Source of the DNA: Varanus komodoensis
Taxonomy: Eukaryota; Chordata; Lepidosauria; Squamata; Varanidae
Length of the DNA: 64,000 bases
Assembly: GCF_004798865.1 (NCBI RefSeq)
Contig: NW_025336598.1
Span: forward strand, 18,632,339-18,696,338
Reading direction: 5' to 3'
Positions 33,485-45,300 of this stretch are shown here, piece after piece. A program made the position numbers and the translations under genes. Numbering within the stretch: the stretch's first letter is position 1; every line of letters begins with the position of its first letter. Under the pieces are notes generated by a model. That model was not told the DNA's origin. It saw only the letters and a program-made list of their open reading frames with translations, and made no database searches.

Positions 33485-35110
33485 TATATAATATACCCAT
33501 TTGCATACAACATTTGTAAATAGACAACAGGGGCACTATATGTATGCATCCAAACAATTTCTAAACAATCAATAAGAGAAATCTAGGATCTGGCTGAAGT
33601 TCTAACCCATGTCACATTCTTTTATAATCCTAGGCATGTTCAGACAGAAATATTCCTGACACCACCAGCAGTGCTAATATTCAGTCTAAACATATGGATA
33701 CCCTTAGTGTGTTAGAGGTGAGCATTATATGAATCTCCCCAGTATTTTCCCAGGGAGGGTCATAAGTATCAAATCCAACAATGTCAATGAATCAAATTCT
33801 CCCCTAGTAATGGCAAACATTGGCCCACTCCTTGCCAGTCATAGACAATGTGCCAGTTTATTTTTGTTTTCTGGTGCCAAACAAATAAGCCTATACAAGG
33901 AAAATACAAAGCATGGGACTACTAATTATTCCATCTTATTATGTTGTTTTTTTAAATAATTCTGAGCTAAGTGCAGCTCCACTATCAAGATTAGGCTTCA
34001 GTTCACAATGGTTAATGTTAAGCTCTCGAATGGCTTTTAAGTTTATGTATTTTTTTTCTCTTTAAATGGTTCCAGCATGCAATCACAAAGAGTATGCATC
34101 TAAATAATTAATCTTTGCAGTTTTCTGATGGCCTTTCCGTTTTGTTGCATTTAGGCTGTGGCCCTAAGCATGCGTACCAGGAAGCAGGTTCCATGCTGGA
34201 CACTCTTCTCGGGAAGCCTATTGATCTCATATTATGAAGCAAATCATCCCAGAAGACAAAGGGCTCAAAACTGATCTCCCAGATACCCCTCCTTTCCCAC
34301 ACACACACATGCATTACAGCCATCCCCCTTCATTACCGTCTCCAGACTATCTGCACAGCATTTTTAGTGGACCGAAGGTGCTACTGGGGGAAATAAGAGG
34401 CTGGAAATTGCTCTTCTACCATTGCTGTTGATCCAACATATCTCTGGATCCAACACAATGAAAATAAAACAGAGATAGCATGCATGTGAGTAAAAACCTC
34501 GGAATGCAATATAAGAAAATCTTATAAAATCTTATTTATTTACAATAAATAAATAAATAAAACCAGTGATTTCTATTAAGCACAGTACCCGCTAATATGA
34601 TGAATGGGGTGGGTGCCAAAAAGGGAGTAATTGGTCCACTTCTGAGCATAGTTCATCTCTGTGTACAGAGCCACATTACAGGTCATTGTACAAATTACAC
34701 ACAGAGAGTCCAGAAATAAGACGACCAACAAAGTGATCCTGTGTCCCTACCACCCGCATTCCCAGCTCTGAGATTGGAAAGTAGCTCTGACCGGGAGCTG
34801 TAGCTGGGGACCTGCGCTCAGAGTATCTCCTCCTCTTGTAGTGAAGACTGGCTACTTCTCCGAGGTCAGAAAAGCAACCTTGATGAGTGGGGAGGGGCAA
34901 GGAAGGGAGGAGACTGGTGCTGCCAAGATATGAGCATCCTATCAGTCTCCTCCCCTCCTGTGCTGCACTTAGATGGCTGAAATGGTCCTTCTAGCTGCTT
35001 TGCAGAAAAGGAGGGGCACAGAGGCAAATTTCACCTCCATACTCCTCCCACCTATCATAGGATGCTCATATTCCTCTGAATTCAGAGAGTTACAGGCAGC
35101 CTCACTGGAG
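33485..35110. other. Gene-free stretch
   Basis: Contains the (AAAT)n run at 34542-34562. A weak palindromic piece near 33640-33700 (TTCAGACAGAAAT and ATTCAGTCTAAAC) may be a worn MITE. No gene. Confidence 0.5.
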
Positions 35111-35114
35111 AATT

Positions 35115-35185
35115 TATTACTATTACTATCATTTCTGTATTGCCCCACAGCCAAAGCTCTCTGAGTGGTTTGGAATAATCCATCA
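35115..35185 (-). repeat. L2/CR1-type 3' end, minus strand
   Basis: On the minus strand: ACCACTCAGAGAGCTTTGG, CTGTGGGGCAATACAGAAATG, then AT-rich ATAGTAATAGTAA. This is the same terminal pattern as the 5S SINE tail at 22640-22700. Confidence 0.6.
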
Positions 35186-36354
35186 TACAATGGTTTGTGC
35201 TCTGAATATTTTAGAGCAATACATTAAGTGCTCCCCTTTCACACCAGCTTTCTCTACTCCATCATCCCATGTGATTCAAAGTGTTGCCTTTTCCTAGCCA
35301 TGGAAAGAAGTGGTGTATTTATTTTCCTGATACATCCCTGATTGTGCTGGTTCCAACTATCGAGTAAGGTCCCTGAGAAACAGGCTGTTCATCTTCTACT
35401 TTGTTATTCTTCTCCACCCCTCAAACTCAGGTGAGACCATGACAGTTCACCCAGTACATGAACGCACAGAGAGGACTTGCATTAATAAAAACTTATTCAA
35501 AAGCAGTAATGAACAGGGAGAAGTAACTTGCTTGAGGCATGAAAGATTCAGCTTATCACACATCTCCAAGAACTAAACTGCACATAAGCCGCACCATCTC
35601 CTCCTAACTGCATCCTTCTCCATGCCATCCACTGGGTGACCCTTTTCTCAAGCTTCCATCTTTTAATCTGGCAAAGTATGGACAATCCAGTCACTTACCA
35701 CATTAGTGGGTCACAGTGGGTAGGATGTTAAGGGGCATATTGTGACAACTATAATTATGGATATTTAATTAAATCTCTTTAGATTGGGAATGTTCATCTC
35801 AGGACTATGGGTTAAATGAAGGCTGCTGTGTTGGGGTCCAGCTTCAGCCATCCAGGATCCCACAGATGGCCATGCCCCCTTTCCCGCCTTACTCCCCCTT
35901 CTCCTGACCTTGCCATTGATTTTAGTTCTTTGCCCTCGAGCCCACTCACCACTGGAATGCAGCCACTGAGAGCATTGCCAAACATGAAGTTAGTCTAAAA
36001 GAGACTCAACATACTGCTTTAGACATCATTCTTCCCAAATAGGAACCATTTTTTCCACGATAACAGCCCCTATAGTAGGAATCTGGGTGATTCAACCATG
36101 CAGGAATAGCAGATCATAAAGGCGTCTCCCATGGACAATGGGCTAATGTGATGAAACAGACCCAATCGATCAATCCTTAAATCAGACCTTATATAGTCAT
36201 ACCATTCCTACACAGTCCCCCACCTGATGAGAACTGTTTATTAAAATGAAGGGATTCTTATATGGGTGGGACAATGTCTAAGGCACATCCAAATTTCATG
36301 ACTGAAACAGCTTTCAGGATCAAGTGAAAACTTGTACAATTGATTCATCCTGCA
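35186..36354. other. Gene-free stretch
   Basis: Nothing recognised. Open frames are 60 codons or fewer on the plus strand. Confidence 0.5.
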
Positions 36355-36521
36355 TTTGTAATAATATTATTTGCTTATTTTATCTGGCCAGGGTGACTTA
36401 TTTTATATTGTTAATTTGTTGTATGCATTATATTTTAATTTTATCTTGTGAGCCACCCCGAGGCTTCAGCGAATGGGGCAGCATAGAAATGTTTTAATAA
36501 ATAAATAAATAAATAAATAAG
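36355..36521 (+). repeat. L2-type LINE 3' end with (AAAT)n tail
   Basis: The text parallels 31330-31573: TCTGGCCAGGGTGAC, AT-rich UTR, then GAGCCACCCCGAGGCTTCAG, GGGGCAGCATAGAAATG and TTTTAATAAATAAATAAA. The ORF part is missing. It is of the same L2 subfamily as 31157-31573. Confidence 0.8.
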
Positions 36522-39508
36522 TGTCTTAGTACAAAACACAACAAACTGAATCAGGGGACAGACTGAGGTCTTTGCCCCAGGACGGTTTGTTATGATGTTG
36601 TTTGTATAGCTTTCAGTTGGTGATAACTCTAGGAACATGCTATTTGGAGCAACTGGCCAATGCTAAGCAGAAATGCATAGCTGGGAAACCATTTAATTCC
36701 CCACCCGCAATTCCATTGTTAACAATTTATAGTAAGAAGCATGTCAACTCAGAAGCCGTTTCATATTTTCTCAGAAGTAAGCAGGGAAGAACTGTTCATC
36801 AGCAGCACTCTTTAAAGAGTAAACATGAGCTCAAGTCTAGTCAAAAGTAAGAGGCATGTGTCTCTTCATGTCTACTCAAAGTAAATAGAACAGGGAGTGG
36901 AACTAAGCCATTCAATGTTCTGATCCCTCAGTCAAGGAGATAAAAGGTCTCACCCCTGATCAGCAGTTGATCAGAGGAAAGTATTTCCACTGCTAAGCAC
37001 TGAGAAAGGGAGTAAAGAACACTTTACTCCTTTTCGCCTATGGGTTGGAGTTTCCCCATCCTTGATTTATATACTGAACACACATTGCAGGTGAGTTAAG
37101 ACAGGCTATCCTGGTTAATGCTCCAAGGGCCCGGGAAGGGGAAGGGTTGCTCCCTTAGTCTACATTCTACTTCTCATTGCCAGTCAGCTTGAAAGGATGT
37201 AGCAGTGGAGACTTTAGCTCCTCGACTGCTGCCAGAAGGGGTGGGATGGACAGAGGCCCCAAGAACGACCTGTTAAGGTGAGCTGGCTAGGAGCTGTTTG
37301 GATCATCACAATGGCAGGTCTAGTACACTGAGCCAGGGTGATGATTCCCCAAATGAGGGACAGATGGGGGGCTTTCCCAGATGTCACAAATTATAGGGTG
37401 CCCACACAAGAGTTAAGAAAAGGAGGCATGTAGATGTTCGTTGGAAATCCTTGTTGTTTCATAGAAATTGTGTCGCTTCCACCCAATTACTGTCTCATAC
37501 CTTCATTCTGTGGAGGCGGAAGTCAATTACATCTTGCAAAGGTCATTTTTCAATCAAATGAAGGTTAATTTGTTTTCTAGAGCTTTGTGTATTTAGATTT
37601 TCATTTGATTGTAAACCAAAACATGTATTCCCTCTTATATTTGAGTGTTTACTATATAATACATATCTTTGTGACTCTGGCAATTGCATTTGTCTGCGAT
37701 GTGTTTCTTTTCTACTTCAGAGTGTATGTCACAAGAATGTGCCTTCGCTTCTACAAAACTTTTTAGCCTGACTCAGATTTGTTTTTGAAGCATCTTTGCT
37801 ATTGCTCCTCACAATATATTTTCTGGTGGTGGTGGTGGTGGTGATTAAAAAATAAAAATAAAAATTAGTTGTGGAACTGCTCAGCGATTCTACGATCCTG
37901 GCAACCTCATTCTATGACCCTGGTGATCTCACAGGCAATACCCAATCAGTACCATGCACTAGGGGATCTTGCCACAAAGTTGCAGAACATCTTTTTCCTC
38001 TTACAAGACTCATCCCTAGTGAGGAAACATATATTCGAATCGCTCACAGTGTGGGTGCTTCCAAACTAGCCTGAGCCTTCACAAATGTAATATATGTCTT
38101 CCTTGTTTATCCTCAGTGACTATCTTGCAGCAGCATCAACAGCAATAAATCACATCATACATCACCTTTTATCAATTCTCCTTTTACTCTCTTCCCCCAA
38201 GTAAATTACATGGACGAGCCCAAGAAGTTAAGAAAGGAAAGCAGGTAGTTATGATGCATTAGTGTCACGGCTTGGATTGTTGGTGAACCCAGTGAAGAAG
38301 CTTCAGAAATGTAAATTGCATTTCCATTGTTGTTGCTAGGAGCTGATCATTTTCAAAGTCTTTCAAATTCAATGTCATAATTTTTTTTATTTTATTTTAT
38401 TTTATTGCAGCCGCTGTTGTTATTAACTTGATCAGGTCAGTGGCAATCTCCATGACAAAGCCAAATGTCTGGAGTACCATTTCAGATTCAACTGGGCTGG
38501 GGGCATGGTTTTCCAGTGGGGAGGGTAGAACAAGATTGTCAGAAAAATTTAAAAGGCCAGCTTGAATAATAGCCAAATGTTAATAATAGGAAAGTAATAT
38601 ATTTGAAGAGCATTCACCGTTACTGCATTTTATATCATGTAATAGCTTTTATACCTATAAGAACAACATACTTCTTCTGTACAGATAACAGAGAGATCCA
38701 CACAGCTTACCAAAAAAGAAGAAGAAGGGCTAAGGGATTTGTCTCTTCAGCAAGTGTGCCATGTACATCTGCTCATTTAGCAATAGACTCACATTGTATA
38801 AAACCAGCATGTTGGTCGGAAAGGGAAGTATTCTCTATGGCTTGAAACACAGGGAAGGGTCCCATGCAGTCCTCTCAATCATGCAACTTCTGCATCTGCT
38901 TGCCTTGCATGTGAAATGAACAAGTTACCCATGCAGACCTTAATATACGAAGTGTCAGCCTCAACGCCAGCTATTTTTAACTACTAGGCTTGCTTTGCTC
39001 CTTTTATTGCCTTTTCTCTTTACTTCGTTTATGTGAATTGGCTCATTGCATGTGAAAAGGAGAGAAGCGAAGAGAACTGGAGAACAGCTGGCTTTGACAA
39101 AACAGGAGGCAAAGGGCAGCAAGTAATGGAACGACACAGTTATTCTGAGGTAAATCTGTCAGCAGGCGTCAAGAACCTGCAGGGAAATGTTCATTTGGCA
39201 GGGCCAGGTGCCCTCAACTCACCTCAGTGCAAGATAGACAGTAGTAGGCTTCCTCTGGTCAAAAAAAATCCAGCAAGATGGGTGGAAGGTAGAACTGGGA
39301 AAGGTAGGCAGGAAATGGGAGCAGAAGCCTTGTAGTGAAATCCAGCTGAGCTGTAATACAGTCGATTGTTTAGAGTTCTCCAGGAACAGCTAGAGATATA
39401 ATCATCCCTTTATAAGCGAGATGAGGGCTGCACAGCTTTGCTCAGTCCAAATGGAGCCTGTTCTGTGTGGAGGTGTACTGTGTGTTGGACATTTTGCACA
39501 GTTCCAAG
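36522..39508. other. Gene-free stretch
   Basis: Contains (TGG)n at 37824-37843 and a TTTTA-rich run at 38391-38407. The part 36720-36900 has AGTAAGCATG, CTCAGAAGTAAGCAG and TCTACTCAAAGTAAAT pieces of the common squamate GAGTAA-type repeat. No gene. Confidence 0.5.
37824..37843. repeat. (TGG)n microsatellite
   Basis: Six to seven uninterrupted TGG units followed by an A-rich stretch. Confidence 0.95.
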
Positions 39509-40335
39509 TGTTCCTGTTGTTGGCATGTGCCAGCAAGTCATCTCTGACTTTCAGTGACCCTATGAGTAAAGGCCCTCCAAAAAGACCTGTCCTTCACATC
39601 CCTGCTGACTTCTTGTGAACTCAAGGCTGTGGCTTCATTTATGGAGTCAAGCCATCTCATATTTGGTCTTCCCTTTCTTCTTCTATCTTTGACTTTCCCT
39701 AGCATAATTGTCTTCTCCAGTGAGTCTTGCCTCCTCGTGATGTACCTAAGATACAACAGTTGCAGTTTCATCATTTTTTGTGTTTCTGGGAAAAGTTGGC
39801 TTGATTTGATGAAGGACTCACTTGTTTGGCTTTCTGTCAGTTCAGAATGTTTCGCAAAACTCTCCTCCAGCAACATGGTTTGAACACATCAGCTTCTTCC
39901 TGTCAGCTTTCTTTGCTGTCCACCTTTCACACGCATTCATAGTGCTCTGGAATGAAATATGGAGGATGATCTTGGACTTGGTCTCCAGTGAGATGTCTTT
40001 ACTCTTGATTATCTTTTCCAATTCCTTCATTGCTGTCCTTCCAGGTCTGTCTTTTTCATATTCCTTGACTGCAGTCCCCCTTTGAATTGATGATGGAGGC
40101 AAGGTATGCAACATTTAAGTTTCACAATTTCAGTTTCTTGATGGTTGATATTCAAGTTGTATAATTCTTCCGTGGTCATGATTTTTGTTTCCTTAATGTT
40201 CAGCTACAGTCCTGCTTTTGCCTTTTTTTCTTTTACTTTCATCAGAAGTCATTGGAATGCATTGTTGCTTTCTGCCGATAGTACAGTATCATTTGCATAT
40301 CTTACATTACTGATGTATCTTCCATCAGTGGCGTC
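39509..40335 (-). repeat. RTE-type LINE, degenerate 3' half
   Basis: On the minus strand, separate frames carry parts of an RTE-clade ORF: YISNVRYANDTVLSAESNN (RT box with YAND where YADD is expected), then LNIKETKIMTTEELYNLNIN, KELEKIIKSKDISLETKSKI and, near the 3' end, RRQDSLEKTIMLGKV with RKGRPNMRWLDSINEA. Frame shifts and stops separate these, so it is dead. The 3' UTR ends near 39509. It is related to, but distinct from, the BovB at 55040, and a shorter copy of the same lineage is at 4618-4890. No host function. Confidence 0.85.
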
Positions 40336-41029
40336 TTGATCTGCAAAAAATTCCAAAATGGTAGGCTGAGACATCACATAGTAGCAAACCTGTGTTTGGT
40401 TAAAAGGAATGATTCCACTAGCAGCAGCAATTAGTCCTAAATACCAATATGACAGACACATTTGCAAGTGTGTGTTTGTGTTGATACTTAATTTGCTGTA
40501 GATGTATGCAAAGCATTATTGGTATATATCTGAAAGTGACTCTGATTTCCTAGTGGCTGCAAATAAATCACAAACTGTAGTTTGGACATTTCAACTGTGA
40601 TATATTTCTAAGATCCCATGATCTGCTCCCATATTTACTATCCAGACACTAGAGGCTTCTCTACATGAAGCATTTAATGCAGCACTTTAAAGAGATTAGA
40701 GCATCCTTCACACAAGGCTTTTATTCTGAGGGTTTTCCCCTCTCCTTTTCTCTATGTTCCTATATGTCCCTTTATGAACACAAGGTGGTGCTGTGATGCA
40801 GAGCAGAAGTGTGAAAATGCACTAGGCTTCCATCTTAAATAATGGCACTATCTAGGAAAATGCCAGACTTTCCTCACTCTAAAACAGCCCTGTGGAAATA
40901 AATGGAAAACTGAAGAGAGGCCCTGAAGGAAGATGAGTTCATGAAAGCACTGCAAATGTCCATGAGGGAGCACACGATAAGTGCCTCCTGTACAAAATCC
41001 GTAAAGATTTTGGGATGGGCCAATAGGGT
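40336..41029. other. Gene-free stretch
   Basis: Unassigned. 40650-40735 (CTCTACATGAAGC, TTTAATGCAGCACTTTAAAG) resembles worn MITE wording, but no ends could be fixed. Confidence 0.45.
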
Positions 41030-41400
41030 AGCTACAAGGGGAATAGGGCCTTTTCAGCAGTGGCACCCTAGCTGAGGATGCCGTCCAAAGGGAACCTCAC
41101 CCAGTGCTTATTTCATTGCCTTTTTGGCACTAGGTGAAAATATTTCTAACCTAGCAGGCATTTTAAGGACAGATTTTTCTGCTTTTAGATCACTGCTCTT
41201 TTATCACTGCTTCTTTCACTTTGAACATCTGTGCAGTAGTGTTTCTACTCTTCTCTATTGATGTTACGTTGACTTTTTTATGTGCTATTTTTACTCGTGA
41301 GTTTTATTGCTTAAATTTTATGCTTTTAATTGCTTGTACACCACTCAGGGAACTTAAGTTATTGGGCAGTTTTAAAATATCATCAACGGAAAAGTTAAAA
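41030..41400 (+). repeat. L2-type LINE 3' end, old
   Basis: The start encodes a decayed AFSAVAP motif with stops, then a TTTTTGGCACTAGGTGAAAA piece equivalent to the 'FRRQVKTF' codons of the better copy. The UTR ends in TGTACACCACTCAGGGAAC, TATTGGGCAG and an A-rich tail. More diverged than 31157-31573. Confidence 0.7.
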
Positions 41401-42625
41401 AAAAAATCAGAGAGGCTGTATTCAAAGAGGGTGGGCAAAATGAGGGATGCTCCATTGTGAGAGTGGAGTTTTATTCAGTTCAGTATCCAATCCTATGTTT
41501 TTTACCCTTCTGTCAGAATTAGAATGGGCTGAGCAAAGAAAAATCCAAGGCTAGAACTTCCTGAGTGAGCTTCTTGAGGGAAAAGGGCAGAGGAGATCTT
41601 GATGTTCTACCCGTTTTGCCTCACTGTACTGTGGATGGTTAAAATGTCCATACATGGCCTAGTTAAAAGTCAGCAGCTGCAAGGGCTGTACCATGTCAGG
41701 CTTCGGGTGATGAACTGCTTCTCCACACTAAAGGAAATAAAATAAATCCATTCACATAGGTAAACAGAATAGCAGGGATGAGGTTTTCAAGCCTGGCCTA
41801 GCCTCCTATGGGAAGGGAAGCTAAATAAGATCAAAGACCATTCAGTTAGGTGAACCCTGACCTATATGCTGAAGGGATACAACCTAAATACAGGCTTATC
41901 AAACCTGCTGGAAATAATTCAAGTTTCATGGCACTCCTTTCTTGATAAGGTAAAACTCATGATTGTGTCTTCATTTCAGAGAACTGAAATATGAACATCT
42001 ATTGAATTTCAGGAAGTGGTCAGCTTTTTCCACACCTGTTTATAAAGATCCTTTTGACACAGGAAAATCCAAACGGCAAACTACGCATCTCACCAATTGT
42101 GTTTGCTCAAGCTGACCACTCTTATTTTGAAATAAAAAACAGTATGTGACCTTAGTTCAAAAGGTTCAGAAACTCCTCCACTCTGGACTGAGCCAATGTG
42201 TGCCAGTGTCATACTGAACATCACCCCTACAATCAGTACCACTTGCTCAAAAAGGTTCTGTCTAATGCAAAATGTAACCAGTTTGGGGACAGCTTGTTAC
42301 TTAAAAAATCATAAACACCTTAATTCAGTCTCCCCTAAACTGGTGTTCTCCTGATCCAGATGCGTTCAACTACAATGCCCATCACCTTCAGCCCTCATTG
42401 GACATTCCAGCTGGGGAAGATGAGAAGCACAAATAAACTCATCAGGTAGGCATTGGATTAGGCTGTTTGAAAGTAGAGTTTGGGTCCAGTGCTTCCTTCC
42501 AGAAATAGGCACTCAAAGATATGGGCTAGGATGACCACTTGGGAATCACCAAAAAACAGAGAACTGTTCTGTGTAAAGGAGGACACATGGTCATGCTCAA
42601 GGGGTGCAAGTACATATCAACAACG
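41401..42625. other. Gene-free stretch with palindromic-repeat fragment
   Basis: 42345-42420 (TGGTGTTCTCCTGATCCAGA, CAACTACAATGCCCATCA, then CATTGGACATTCCAGC) is one arm and the centre of the palindromic MITE-like family seen whole at 61546. The rest is unassigned. Confidence 0.5.
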
Positions 42626-42985
42626 GATGAAATTACAAAAACTCTGCCTCTCAATCCAGAAAGGGACAGAAGACTGGCTCTGTAGCTGCTGCTGTTGAAA
42701 GGGGCTTTGCTGTTCTGTACAACTGCCACATAATTGCAGGCTTAATCTGAATGCCTACAAGCAATTGTAGCAGGAGTGGATGAAGGTCATAGTCCATCAG
42801 CGGCTGAGGAAGTTTGCCCAAGTACTCCTTTCCACAAATGAATGAACAGGAAACTGGCTCTTCAGCCACTGCTAGGGAAATGTGCCTGTGTCTTCCAGAT
42901 AACTGACACATAATTACAGGCTTAATTTGAACGCAGACAAGCCCATTGTGGAAGGAAGCAAAGAAGGTCACAGCACATTGGCCTC
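42626..42985. repeat. Tandem duplication with exact 180-bp period
   Basis: Two units, 42626-42805 and 42806-42985, align without net gaps. For example, AACTG(C/A)CACATAATT(G/A)CAGG starts at 42721 and again at 42901. ACTGGCTCT and GAAGGTCA also recur 180 bases apart. Divergence is well above 10 percent, so the duplication is old. Since 180 is a multiple of 3, a minus-strand frame stays open through both copies (42651-42995, 114 codons with a 60-residue internal repeat, QIKPVIMCQL and QIKPAIMWQL), but I see no sign that it is expressed. It may be a satellite remnant. Confidence 0.8.
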
Positions 42986-44799
42986 TTTTCTTCATGGAGG
43001 AAATATCGTAACATGGGGATGCATCACTGTGGAGTGTGTTGCCAAAGCCAGCCCTGCTGCTAGGATGGTGTCCTCAAAAAGAAAAAAGAACATGCATGTG
43101 CAGCAGAAAGCAATGGCACGCTTAGCGAGACATGGACAGATCTGCAAAAACTGGCAGATGGAAGCCTTTAATGAGCGTTTTGCTGGCTGGCTGCCATTTG
43201 TAGAAATGTGCCTGATCAGGAGAAGAAGGGAGCGGGGGGAAGTTTTGGAAGGCTAGAGGCTGAATCAGTTCGAACTCTGCCACTGAAAAATACCTAATAC
43301 TTTGGGTTGTACAGCACAAGGGAATCGCATTACATGAAAGGCCTGTTGCCTTCCCTTGGTTCATTTTGTACATGAACCCCAGAAGCGGCTTAAACAGAGT
43401 CAGAGCACCAATCCATCTAAGCCAATACGATCAACTAAATATGGCAGCAGTTTTCTGGGAATCATGCAGAAATTAGCAAACGATCTCCTAGTGAGGCCCC
43501 ATTCTCTCACAGTATGGGTAATCTGCTGAGGGCCACATGTCAGCAATGAATGGGGGCAAGACCAGAAGTGAGCAGCTCATCCCATTTCTCTTTCTGCCTC
43601 CCACTTTTTTCTGTCTTCCTATTGAGTAGGATAAAAAATTTGGTTTTTACATGGGAATCAGGGTTTTGATTTTCTGACCTGAGTCTCTCCTTTCTTATGT
43701 GATCTGTGAAATCTCAGGCAACCTGGTTAGGTACAGCTAACTTGGATTATGGTTATGCTTGTCCCCATAACACTTTGTTTCTTGGTGCAAGAACTGTTTT
43801 TCCACTCCGATGATGTTTTTTGAATACACTGAAGAGTCTTTATTTTTATTTTCCATTTGGTCCTTTATCTTACAGTCTAATGACCAAGGAATGGAAGATC
43901 TGTTTGTTTCTAGTGCATGTAACTGTTGCAATCAACAACTCTTTCCTTTCAGTTCTGTTTTGCCACAAGTTGTATATAGTTACAAATGAGGGGGAAGGAG
44001 TGAATGGGGAAATGAATGGCTTTTCCTTTACAGGGAAGGTCAGTGAAAAGCTAGAGGATATATTTTGAAGAAAGAGCAAATGGGTTGGATAAAGAAAGTA
44101 ATGAACCAGTTCTAAAGGAGGGGTGGAGACAGCAATTGCTGCACATTCTTAACAGGACAGCAACTGTATGACAGAAACTTTGGATCATACTGATAAAGTG
44201 CTGGGTGTCAGAGTCATGCTGTGAAGGGCAGAAATGAGATCCTGGACACACCCATTTGTGTCATTCACAGTCTACAAATCTAAACAATTAGAAGGACCTC
44301 CTATCTCAGGGCTCCTCCTGATTTGGACATATATGAACCATGCCTTCTCAGGAAACATTGCGAAGACATCAGCTGAGGATCAGGTGTATCAGTGTATGTC
44401 TCTACTTCCTGATTCAGCATCATGTTATACTCTTACCCATTTGAGCTACATGTGCATAGGTATAAATATGCTTGCTCTCCCTTTCTGGGAGCTGAATGGG
44501 GAACTGGATAAGTTTTAAGGCTTTTGGGTCCAATGGGCTTTGGGTCTACATCTTTCAGGAAACTGTGATATTGTGGCTTATCTTTCAGAGGATTTGTGGG
44601 CACTAATCCCACACAGGGTGCTTTGTATACCAAACACAGAGAGACAGCTCTCCCCTGAATTTGCCTGTAGATTCCAAACCTAAAAAACAAGCTGTTTCTA
44701 CTGGGTTGCTGAAGATTTGGGGAGGTTCAAGCTCATTTATGCAAAGTACATCAAATCACATCATTCTGATGACCAAGAGCATTTGTGGTTGTTGGTCGG
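42986..44799. other. Gene-free stretch
   Basis: No repeat or gene recognised. Frames up to 109 codons overlap on both strands. Confidence 0.5.
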
Positions 44800-45300
44800 T
44801 TGCAGGCTCTGAGGCAGCTTCAGGGCTCCATCTGCTGGCTGAGCACCAGAAAAGCAGCCCTGATAGTTGTAGGATTAGCCCCTCAATCTACTGCAACTAC
44901 CAGGGCCCTCATGTGAACCACCTGGGAGCCCTGCAAGAAAGCCTGTATAAGAACTGGCTCTTCTGTCCAGAAGTTTCCTTGGCAAGGAAGTTTTCCAGAT
45001 TTGCTGCAATGCTCCTTGGTTGTTGTGACCAGTGCTCTTGGACATTGCTCCTGCTCCAGCCCTCAAATGTTTTCATTGCTTCCTTGGTTTCTTGATCCCT
45101 GGCTTGCTTAAAGATGCCTTTGCCTTCTAGACTGGACTTACCTTGCTCTTCAACCCATGGCACTGGCTTTGGACTGTTGGATAAAGATTTGGATTCGTTT
45201 GGGATTGAACATTGGTCTCTAGCCTAGTTGCCTGGGTCCTGGTGCTAGTGTTCATTAGTCAGCCATCCATGCCCTGGATGCTGACAGTCGGTAATGTTTG
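44800..45300 (+). mobile_element. LTR-like CT-rich repeat (candidate solo LTR)
   Basis: The wording CTCCATCTGCTGGCTGAGCA, GCCTGTATAAGAACTGG (TATA-like box at 44946), GAAGTTTCCTTGGCAAG and the long run of CTTGGTTTCTTGATCCCTGG, GGACTTACCTTGCTC and TTTGGACTGTTGGAT resembles LTRs of Ty3/Gypsy-type elements I recall from squamates. No partner LTR or internal region is recognised, so a solo LTR is the simplest reading. It looks old. An unrelated repeat cannot be excluded. Confidence 0.35.

Noticed and set aside
44661-45095. 144-codon plus-strand frame
   Set aside because: It lies mostly inside the LTR-like repeat and has no recognisable domain.
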